NCBI RefSeq assembly: GCF_032854445.1
Contig: NC_088301.1
Coordinates: forward strand, 50,519,187 to 50,583,186
Source of the DNA: Liolophura sinensis
Lineage: Eukaryota; Mollusca; Polyplacophora; Chitonida; Chitonidae
Direction: 5' to 3'
Length of the DNA stretch: 64,000 nucleotides
Both the position numbers and the translations under genes were made by a program. The notes beneath the pieces were generated by a model. It was not told the DNA's origin, searched no databases, and saw nothing but the letters and a program-made list of their open reading frames with translations. The first letter of the stretch is position 1. The number at the start of each line of letters is the position of its first letter. Of this stretch, positions 44,801 to 56,800 are shown in pieces.

Positions 44801-47800
44801 AGCTAAAGTAGGAATATGACATTATTGGTCAAGGGCCTCATAGTTTAAATCTAGCCAGCCAGTTGAGTCAGTTAACAAAAAACGTCAAACAGTTTTATAG
44901 TTAAGGACAAGACAAACCACAAATCTTAGGACATTACCTCACCAGATAAACAGTGTCAGCAGTGTACACTTACCTGTAAGCCCCTCTCCTGTAAGGCTTT
45001 GACAGACAACCTCTTGGCATCACCAATGCTGGGGCTGACTGGCACTCTGAATGGGGAGTCTGGGATATGCTCATCATTAAACTTAATGGACACCATGTAG
45101 TCACCTAGTAGTAGGTATAGAGGAAATAGACAATTTAATGTCAATATCCATTGATTTCGTCAAACCATACAATAATAACAACATCTTTATTTTCCATGAG
45201 AGACAGGTGTAAAGCTTACCCTAAATGTTCAACACAATCAACCACAGACATAGTGCTTGACTTGGCATATTAAAGCAATACCATCTAATCTGAACAGGTC
45301 AGGTTATTATATCTCTGTAAAGTCCATATGTGCCTCTACTTGGAAAATGCATTTAGTTTTCTAAATGAATTATGCTTTCATATTACATCCAAATTTAGAG
45401 TTTTCTGTTCAAATTTGTTGAGGATTTAAAGTATAAATAGTTTAATGGGAAAGTGACATATTTAGTAAAGTGTGTCCTACACTTATTGTAACTGACCTAA
45501 ATATTCAACCAAAAATGTGCATTTTAGAGGAAACGGTCAGCAAAATTTTAATGTAAACTTTTCCAACAGAATATCTGCGCACCTTTCAAAATCAATCTTA
45601 AACACCATCTCTAGGATCAAAGAACTCACAGAAACCAACAAAATGAGTTAGTAGTCTTTCTTGTCATTAATACCACAAATCGAGCACGTAAAACTTCAAT
45701 TAACATACTTTTTATCTATGAAACCATAGATTTACCTGCTTCAGCCACTGAATAATTGACTCCACAAGATCCGTCTTTACGGTCCTCAAAGTTGATTTCT
45801 GCCTTCGACGGGCCCTCTACGGCAATGGACAGTCCACCTGCACCAGCTTCTCGGGTATATATATTGAATTCATCTGACAGGAACAAATTATATGAGAATT
45901 ACAGGTCAATACAGGTACGTCATTTAAAATCTGAAAACATTTGAAAGCCATGTCTACTGTTAATGTATCAGTACTACAATGGCATTTTGTCAAAACCTTT
46001 TTTTTTTTTTTTTACATGAGCTATCGACTTTCTTGGTTTTTGGTTACGAAGACACAAAACTGACATGAATGACAAAAAAACAACATACATGGTACCTTCT
46101 GAAACATTCAAGCACAACCTGCACCTCTTTAACACATTTTTAATGACATTTTTTATTCATACTTTTTCTTATATTGAAAATATGTTTTAAACATATATAT
46201 ATATATATTACCCAACACTTACAAAGTTTTTTGAAAGTGGACACTGGTTTAAAAATTTCAATGTTAAAGTCTGTCTTACTTTTAATGTCAACTTCTCCCC
46301 TTTCTAGCCCTGGGCCAGCTGCATGTACTTTGTGAGAGCCACCTCCTGTGATTGGGCCAACTGTGAACTCAAATGGACTACCTGTGGAAGAAATTCATTT
46401 TTATTTTTTAGAAGTTATGCCCGCAACTTTCATAGATAATCCAGGTTTGCAATCAGAGCTCAGAAAGTAACAGCTCAAGATATTCCACCAATCACGTTGG
46501 GATCCTAGAAATCCAGACACTAAAAAACGTTAAGCATTTTAAACCTAGTTACAATGAGAAAAACATTCTAAAAACTGAATTGAACATACATGAAATTTCA
46601 TAAATGCTGCATTTTTAACATTCACATCAAGAAACAAGGAAAACTCTTTCATAAAAAAATCCCCAGATGATGAACAAACCAGAATGCTGGGATTTTTCAG
46701 AGGTTCACCTGTATCTGTGTGTTGCCCTTAGGTTCCACACACCTGTCTGCTCACGGGGCACTTTCAGTGACCTTTCTTCAGTCTTTCATCAAGTCACAGC
46801 CAGATTAGCAGTCTAAAATTTACCTCAGGACTTAATCAAACATAGACAATCCCGTAACCAAGGTAGAATTAAGTCTACCTTACCCAGCTTTGGTTAACAA
46901 GCCAGGTGGCTGACTCAAGTACCAGAAATCTTGGGCAAACATGTCATATCAGGTCAGGTGGAGCATTTATCTACATGCTAATCACTACCCAGGCACAACT
47001 CAGTATCCACCCATCCACATACAGGTTATACAAACATGACGACATAATTATTTATACAAATAATAGCACAAAAAAATGTACAGTTATCTGCCATATGAAC
47101 AAATTACTCTTGTGCAGAAACTGGTTTCATTAAAATATCAAGGAAGCAGAAAATGACTAAATTCTAACAGTAACACAGACTGTTATGTTTGTGATAGTGT
47201 TTCTGTTATAAATTCTCTACTTAATATGTGCACCGGCATACCAGGTACCATGTCATATGAACAAAATTAAATTCATACATCTACTAAAACAGCCACTTAA
47301 GCCTATTATAGATATCAAATAATATATATATATAATATACCTAATAAGTATTAGGTAAGACAAATATTTTAACTATTATGTATCTACTTGTAGACATTAC
47401 CCCAATTGAAAAATCAGAACTTGATATATTGTTTGTAAGAATACAACACTGTTTCATACATGCATACAAAAACCATCTCACAACTATGAAGTTCATAGAT
47501 GTGTGTTTTGTTTTGTACTAGCTTAAACAATGCAACGAATATCAATTTCTTGAAGCATATTGACAAAAGATGATACAAAAACTACAGGTTTCCAAATAAA
47601 TGTGCAATGTGCATAGTTTTTTTTATAATGAAGTTAGTGTGATAAGAGGGTATTCAACTTTATACATCGCCATGATTTTCTAAATATTGTTTATTCTTTA
47701 ACTGTTGCAAGTCATTTCATAGGTGAAGTAAAAATAAGTATGTGTGAGACAACAGAATGAGACCAGTTTATTACAGTTTAATGAATAATGTGAGAATGAT

Positions 47801-50800
47801 TTTTTCGAATTTCTAATAGTAGTTATACCCAAAAATAAAACAATTTCTACTGTTCCTACGGCATTGTTTTTAAATTTCTCAAAAATTAAAATGAAAAAGT
47901 ACTAACCCAAAGGAGATCCCACCTAACTTATCATAAGGTTTGTGAGGGGAATCTGTGTAATTAGTTTCATGTGATCTTGACATTTCAGACACACCACAGT
48001 GGGATTTTCATGTTATAGGTCAGCCACAGTGCTACCACCTTTTGGGTGCTGCCTCACTGGAAAGCTGTGCTAAAGACATCAGATATGACACTCTACCTAG
48101 TCACAGCACAGAACTAATGCACATGTACATGGTCTCTCCCAATTTCAATATTTTTTTACTCAGAAGTCAGTAATGGCTTTGTGTAATCAGTTTATGATCA
48201 CTTTGTTACACTAATCTTATTTACTGGTCATCCCTGTAATTATTACTGAATCGCCTATCCTTGAAATAAAAACCTCAGTGATGAAGGATTGCATTTTTTT
48301 AAAATATCCATCATCCCTCAAGTGTAAATGGAATGGAAGACTTTTCAGGGGTATGTTTGTTAGCCAAGTGTTAGCTGAGATTTACCTGGGATGTGCATGT
48401 CTTTGTGTTTCACGCTGACAGTGTGCACGCCCATCTCCTTGGGGACAAACTTGATGCTGTATCGGTTATCGTTCAGGCTGACAACGTCACACAATTCTGT
48501 CACACCTGAAGGGCTGGTCACAGACGCAGCCATGTCAAATGGATCCGTTCCTGATAGCAAACAGAAAAATTATAATAATAATAATAATAATAAAACTTGC
48601 CACTACATTTTAACATCATTAAGCAGAAAATAAATGTTAACAAAATCCCATTGTTTTATAAAATTTTAATTTCACTGAAGTAAACCCAGAAGAGAAAGGA
48701 ATCCATTTATACATGGCATCTGAAAACTTACATTATCATTAGAGTTTAAGTACAGTAAACATATTCCAATAATCTTGATTAAATTTCAGGGCACAAAAAG
48801 TTTTCTCTTTGGAATCTGCATGCGTTTGTGAAAAAGAGAGCAATTGAACATGGGTTATTTGTTATCAATGTTTTAATTCATTTGTTAGTCCTTAAACCCA
48901 ATGAAATTAAAATGAAAATTATGGATTAACAGTTTATATAAACAAAAAAATGAGGAGAAGAAAAATCATAAAACACAGTCACTATAAACCCTTGATATTA
49001 TATGGCAAACATATAACTTCTAAAACCCAGTAATCCTGAATTTCCAATTACTACTACAATAATTTCAAATTCCTCTTTCAAATCCTAAGATATACCTATC
49101 ATTCACAATTTGATACTGTCATCAAATTACTCCAGAGTTCTTCAATTTAACAGAAGATACCAATGCAAAGGTCATAACCTACAATCCCAATTAAAACTGT
49201 ATTTCTGTATTCTGGAGTCATTTGGTAATATTATGTTTAAAGCTATTTATTCTGTGGAGATTAATTCTGTAGACAACCTATGTAGGTAACTGGAAAGAGC
49301 CTAACATTGGCCATTACTAAGAAAATATTACATTCTGATATGCTTTCTACAATTCTTTTGGTGTTTCATGGAGTTACACAAATGTTTGCATGAACTTAAG
49401 TCTCAGACAAGACAACAACTGTCGCCATGTCAGGGTGTTGTGTAAAAAAAAAAACCCTTACCAACAAACTTCCAAATTACACAAAGGGTAACTGAGAACA
49501 CCCAATTTCTTTTGGAGATTTCATTTTGGTACTCACTATATTCTTGGTGATGATATACAATAATAGAGGCACTTAAAAAGCAACCTGCAAAGTTATGTTA
49601 ATGACAAATGACAAAATTTTTTCAATGTAAATCCTCTGTACCAAAAAGCAAACTGTGTCCAAATCTCACAAAAATCATACTAAACGTTGTTAACTGTACC
49701 TTAGATTTTACACAAATGAAACAATACATCTATTTGGCAAATCACATGAAAGATATTCCGACCAACTGCAAAGCAAGTACAGACTACCAAAGTTTTAAAG
49801 TCATTAATCAATCTTCTTAGCTCATCATCACGGTAGAGAGGATGGATGGAAAGTACGGTGAACAAAAATCAGACAAACAATACGCTTCCAAGAGTATTAT
49901 CCATCATCTAGCTTTGTCCAAGTATCTTCACTGAAATACCTGTACCAATGTACAGGTAGCTGTGTTTCCAAAATCAAGCCATCACATATAATATGCATGA
50001 ATTAGGGAATTTATGGGAAAAAGAAACATGTATGTTGTGAAACCAGGTCAAAATTAAATCTACCCTGTAAGTGTGGAGTTTGCATGACTGCATCAAGAGG
50101 TCATAAATTAGTCTCCTGCTTAAGTGCTCCCCTCAATCTTCCCATGAACTTGGCAAGTTTCCAATTATGATAATTCCCCAAATAATTCCCTGCACAAGAA
50201 AGCTATTACCAATGTATCTGCTGGGGATCCAAGCTTTATTATGTGATGTACTTTTAGCATCAAGATGATTTTAAATGTAGCTAAAGTACACAATGAAGAT
50301 TTATGGGAATATGGCAAACTTAAAAGAGGAGGCTTTGCTAATTTGGAAACTAGAGACATGACTTATGAGAGAAACTGAATGAAACACACAAATATATATG
50401 TATATTGGTGACAAAAACACCTCTGACCTTTTCACAAAGTACCGCTAGTTTATGACTTCATTTTAAACAAATTAATTTAGGTAATGTGCATCTTTAGTCT
50501 GCTAGATACTATCAAAAAAAGCATGACAAGTATGTGTATTCAATTATTCTGCTAACTTACATTAAAGAGAAACTTGTTTCAAATTAACCAAACATGTTCC
50601 AATGACTGATTTACAACAAATGATATATTAATACAAAAATCTGAGATTTGTACCCTCCCCCACTCCCCCCCGAAAAAAAACCCAAAACATGGTTGCTGGG
50701 ATTTACCAATGAAAATAACATTCCTGGGTCTATTCATGTAGGTCAAATATCTTCATACCTTTCAGGTGAATTTCAGGTGGAAAATTCTTGCCTCTGCTGT

Positions 50801-53800
50801 GAGAGAACTTGAACAAAACCGTTGTTTTTACATCTGAATACTTTTTCTTCAGTTTCATTTTGCTTTTGGTCAGGTAACTGTCCACAAAGATGTTATGCCA
50901 ACTTGACCGCCTATACGGCCTAACAAGGTGCACGTACCAAAGACACTGGCAGAACTACTATGCAAGCATGGTTGAAGGACAACTGATGAGCCAAGTAGGT
51001 TTGTATATATGGAAAGATCCAGCATACTGTCCAAAAAAGTACTAAAAAGATGAAAGGACTGTGTGCTTTATGCTGTTCCTGGTGACAAATAACTGAAGAC
51101 AGTTTCAATTAATCTCCATCTAGAACATTGCAGTATCATGCCTATTTAAGCAGTTCATGAATCTACAAGTTATAAATCTCAGCAATTATTTGAATATCAT
51201 AGTGCAAAAAATTAGGGGGTTATTCACCCAGCAGAAAGCCTATAGTAGTGCCTGTCCTACGCTCTGAGGGGGAATTGATACGCCTAATAATCAAGACAGA
51301 TAAAGGGCCCTTCTGGCATTTCCCTCCAAATGGACAGACAAACAGCTGATGGGTTAGTTGCAGGAAGCATCAGTTTGCTAAACACAGCTCCTATGATGAT
51401 GGCTTTCTGCAGGCAGTACTACACCCACTTGGAAGTACATGGGCTAGAAAACAGTGAAAACCACCATTTTGGCAGACAGAAACAGATGGGAGAAGGGAAC
51501 CAGCAGAAGAGCAACAGAAGCGTACAGCACCAAGGGTTTGTTGGCAGGTGTGAAGCTTCCCACTCGGCACTGAAGAGGTAGAGATTCCTAAGCCATCAAG
51601 TACACATTCATCAACTACTTGCATCAGATGCTTGGAGAACATCTAATTTAGAACCTCATGAATTCCAGCTTGTACAAACTCAAATGGACCGCATGACCTA
51701 GTCTCTGTGTTTTTACACTGCTCTACATATAATCAAGCCACTGCATATATGCATGAAACAGTGAACTGTCACAAATATTCTATATTGTATTAAAGAATGA
51801 CCTTCTGAAATACCACATATTACCATTATACAGCCTGAGTTATCCTGTATTTAATGATCTCGTGATTATATTGACAGGAATCAGGTCGAGAGTGAGATAA
51901 AATAAACCCGCAGTAAATATCTTAGTTCATCATCTGTTCAACAGGACCAAAAATTTTAACAGAACAAAAGAAAAAAAACAACTCACCAATTAGATCTTGA
52001 AAGCATATGTAATCCACTCCAGGCACTTCCTCATACATTGAACTTTTCAAAAATGGTTTGTTCTCAAAATAGCTAGCTACCAAGTCTCTGTATGACTGCA
52101 TTGTTCAAGAGTTCAATGCATATATTGAACAAACTCCTTGCAAAATCTCATACTATCTACACAAAATAAGTCTACTCAACTCCAAGCCATCCTGTTTTTG
52201 TTTTTCTTAAAAAAGCCAAGCAAAAAGCCAAGGAACTCCTGTCCTGTGACCCCTCAGAATATTCACAGCCAGCCAAGCACCTGAACATGTCAGTGTATTT
52301 CTAATAGCACTTTACATGTTATATTTATCCTGTGATCACTAACCAGGATTTTGGTTTCCATGGAGATGAACTAGCATTTCCTGCCCCTGAGACTAAATTT
52401 AAAGAGAGAATCTTCAATTTGATAAAGATTGTCATTTGACCGCTAAACACTGAGAGCAGACACCCCTTCAAAGTTATCAGTGACACAGATACGGACGCTT
52501 GCTGGGATATTCCATAAATCACTCCTCACCAAGGACTACAGCCAAAGGTAACATTAGCAGAAAAGCGTCAGAGTAGATATGCGTCAACACATATCATCAC
52601 TTAGGAATGGTTGTATCCCAATGCAATGTACAGGACAAAAATAATTCTAAACAACAACCTGAAACGTTTTTCAATGATAAAGAGTAAGCCACTTTGTTCC
52701 CTGAAGTTTGTCCTAAACAATTATTGCATGTGCATCATAACTAGCATGAATACCCTTCAGTCGTGTCACTGGTATTCATAATGAGGCGTTTTTAAAGTTA
52801 CATATTTAACCTACCTGGTATCTTCAGGCTGAGTTCACACTGGCTACCAATGCGAGTGACATCAGCAGCTTCTCGGTGACGTGTGATCTTCTCTGTGAGA
52901 CGCACAGATGGCTCTCCACCAATGCGGACTGTGTATGGACTACCTGCAATACAGAATGAACCAAATTTAACTCAAGTCTCCATCAATCAAAAGTCTTAAA
53001 AACGCGTAAAAACAATGATATTGAAAGATGTTATCAGCTGATAAAGGTAATCAGATCATACTGGCCACCAAGTAGATAAAATCAACTTGGTAAAAAATTT
53101 CTGGTGTAGAATATTTTTTATAAGTTTACAGACCCTTTGATTTTTTCAAGGTCAGTAAAAATAATCTACCATCTCCCAAGAGGGAGGTACATGTAGTACA
53201 GCTTCTTTAAGCAATTAAACTAAAAAGATAATGGCAAAAAGCTTTCTACTCAATAGTAGAACTGGAACATCACATGCAGGCTGCCTGACTGGCCACGTAG
53301 CAGGTTAAGTCTCTCTTCATACTGTCCAATTCTTTTAAAAGCACACCTACCGTGTTAAGTTTCCATTTCCTCCATCGCCTTACGGCAAAGCATTTTTTGG
53401 ACTCAAAATGAGCCCTTTATTTTTCACCGCTCATGTTTTACATTAGCAAATTGTAATGTACAATAGTGCAGCGCAAGGTTTACGAACTTCACCTATGGTG
53501 CTGTACATACCTGGTACATGTTCATCTGCAAACTTGATGTTAATGATGTAGGTGCCTGGCTCTGTGGGTTTGTAGGTTACCCTGCATGACCCATCCTCAT
53601 TGTCTGTGCATTCAATGTCAGCCTTGCTGGGTCCTTCAATGGACAGACTGAGACCTCCGTAACCTGGGGCAAAGCAAAAATACATCCATGAAGGTACATA
53701 ACAATGACATTAATATCTTTTGACTGGAATTTAAGTTAGATTGATGGTTATTTGCTTATACATTTGATGACATTTATGACAAAAAATAAATATACATAGC

Positions 53801-56800
53801 TTAGTATATACATTTGTGATTTCAGTTTAAAGTTTCAGTTTAGGACCATCGAGTAACACAGAATAAAAAAAATACAATGGCTACCTATAATTTGGACCAA
53901 CAGGATCCCATCTTTGCTCAGATCTACTCTGACCAGATCTTTGCTCAGTGGCATATGTGTATATGCAAATTTTTATCTTGAAAGAATCAAAATAAACTTT
54001 TTGAATACAGAATAATTTATAATTCAATTTACACACAGATAATGTGTGGAATGTTTTTATACATCTAGATGCTATATGCAAATCTGTAAAAAAAAAAAAA
54101 TCACCTGCGTCTTTTGTGTTGACTGTGAACTCATTAACCTGGTTGGCCATTCCCTCCTTCAAGCCAGGGCCATAGGCCTTAACCTTGGAGGCATTGCCCA
54201 CCTCGCCCTCTCCAACGTTGATCTTGAAGGGGCTGTTAGGGATGTGACTTTCATCCCTGTACACACTAACCAAGTGCTCTCCAACTTCACGAGGAGTAAA
54301 AGAGATTCCTGCAGGTCAAAGGCAAAAAACTTGTTGACGTGAAGCAAAAAGATATTTCAATGAAGCATACTAGCCCAACAGTATGTGATTTTAAAGTACA
54401 AGAGCTTTGTCCATTCAAATCCAAATGTAGGCCAATTAAAGCACAATTTAAGAAAACTTTAAAATGGGTTATGAATATACACTTTTAATCAAAAGATTAT
54501 TATGCTGATACATGCACATGATGATGAAAAAGTATGTAGATTAATTTTCAAAATTATATACACCTGTCCACCACTCACCTAGATGACCATTGGGCAATTT
54601 CTTGAGAATACATGGCTCTTCCCTGCCAGATGGACTACGGATGGAAGCAGTTAAGTTGCCAATGTCAGCCTCAGTGACCTTAAGAGACACTTCTGTGCTG
54701 CTGCCAACAGACACTTGGGACCTTTTCTTCACACGGTCACCTACGGTTAACAACAAGAAAAGATGAAGTCTTCCATTGTTACGAAGAACTTAAAATGCAC
54801 ACTAACTTAGATGAATGTTGTTTTCCAAATCAAGAAAAAAAAAACAAAAAAACTCACACACAAGAAGTACTAGTAAAAATTTTAACACTATTTTCATTTA
54901 CTCTTTCCTCATGTACAAGATGAGATTCACTCCAAACAAGAAAACTCACCTGTGATTTTGGCTTTAAATGGAGAACCCATAATGTGCTTGTCTGCAAATT
55001 TGATGATGATGGTATATTCTCCAGGTACTGTAGGCAGGTAGGTCACCTTGCAGGTGCCATCACCGTTGTCCTTGCAGTTTATTTCTGCCTTTGAGGGGCC
55101 TTCCACAGCCAGGGATAAACCACCTGTTGGCATACCAGAATCCCCTTTGTAGTCATAGGTGTACTTCCATTTGAGCTTTCATTTCAGGTTTAATACAGGA
55201 TTTTAAATTAATATCAAGTCAAATTGTGGCAATGTCTTCTTACTGCAGGATTCATCATGCTTATAGTATACACTGTCTGTTGAGATATCACATCCCACAG
55301 CCTATTTAGTGGTAGTTTTAATGTTTAACATAAGGCATTCGGCAAACAAGATTCTAATGAACGTGTGTTTGGGGTTTTACACCGTACTTAACAGTTTTTC
55401 AGTCATATGACAACGAAGGAGTCCTTAGAGTGCATGTAATGTGCTCTTTGTTGCAGGATGATTTTCACCACTCTTTAATCTAGTGCTGCTTTACTGAGAC
55501 GACTTACCGAAGGCAAGTAAGCCTCCCCTCCAGAGCCATTAAACTAAAATGGGTCAACCAACCATTGCACTATTCCCTTAATGCTGAACACAAAGCGAGG
55601 AAGTTACAACTCCCTCTTTTAAAGTCTTAAGTATGACCCCACCCAGGATTGACCCTAGATCTACTCGCCCCATCCCCCACCCCCAAAAGCTGAAAAGATT
55701 TTAAAAGGTTTTGAGACAACACAGACTGCTAATGACAACAAATTGTGATAGTGAAGGATGATAATAAGAAAAAAAGAGACCATGGAAATCAATCACAGGA
55801 TTAATCTGTAAATCCAGTTGTAAGTCATACATACCTGCTCCTGCATCTTTGCTGACAATGGTGAATTCTGCTGGTTCTCCAGCAGTACCATGTGAAAGAC
55901 CAGGGCCATAGGCGGTGACATAGCCACTGTTAACAGCGTCCACATGGAACTGGAACGGACTCCCTGCAAACAAATGCCAAACTATGATCTACTGCTCTAA
56001 AGAGGCAAACAAATCTTTTAACAGGCCTTAACAATGAGAGACGTTAAATTCTGAAAATAAACAAAAAGCCTTATTTCTGCACAAAAGATAAGAATACATT
56101 GATATATATATGGCATAACACTTAAACTCATGTGATTCAACGCTTGGAATTTTACATCCATACAAACAGCAAAGTCCAAACGCATCTAGTTCTACGATGG
56201 GAATATGTAATAAATGGATCAAATCTATCAAATACAAGTAATACGTAAAATCTCACCTTCTATTGGCTCCTGGTTGTAGAGGAGATGAAGTTCATGAAGT
56301 CCCATTTCCGTGGGCTGGTATCTAACAGTGACAGTGCCATCCTTGTTGTCTTCAATCTTTGGATATGCCTTCTTTCCAGACGGCATGACAATAAATGCTG
56401 AAAGGAGGATATGTTATACAATTATTTAATTTTTATATTTTTAAGGAGATAAAACCAAGATCTAGCAAAGGTAAAATGACATGAGATCGAAAATAGGCGA
56501 TGGACAGATTGGTTGACTGTTAACAGAATACAATATAATTTCACCTGGATAAAATATATCTAGCTCAGTTCAATGAGGAAATCACATTCACTCATATGAG
56601 ATTTCTTACCTGGCCAAAAAAGCTTCATTCACTATTTTTCTAGCTGGTATTTTACAACATAATCAAGATTTTGTCAAAATTATTTCAAAAACAGTAATAC
56701 TAACACTAACCGACGCCTGGCAAGGACCAAGGAAAAACTGCTACTGAATTTAAATATCTGATCTCATTGTTTAAGGCTTAAACACTAAAGAAAAGACTTG

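Larger units (their letters stand above)
48551..52814 (-). other. Filamin 4.3-kb intron with alternative-promoter candidate
   Basis: Holds the candidate alternative first exon (51987-52101), a second weaker open segment with a donor (50759-50933), and a less AT-rich block at 51300-51660 of unknown role. The rest is AT-rich unique DNA. Confidence 0.7.

Noticed and set aside
46860-46930. [25 protein letters not shown] with a GTAAG donor in the 2-kb filamin intron
   Set aside because: Leaves two bases where the next filamin exon needs one, so it would break frame.
51391-51642. 83-codon - strand ORF in the filamin intron
   Set aside because: Contains no usable donor in phase with exon 48550 and no known domain.
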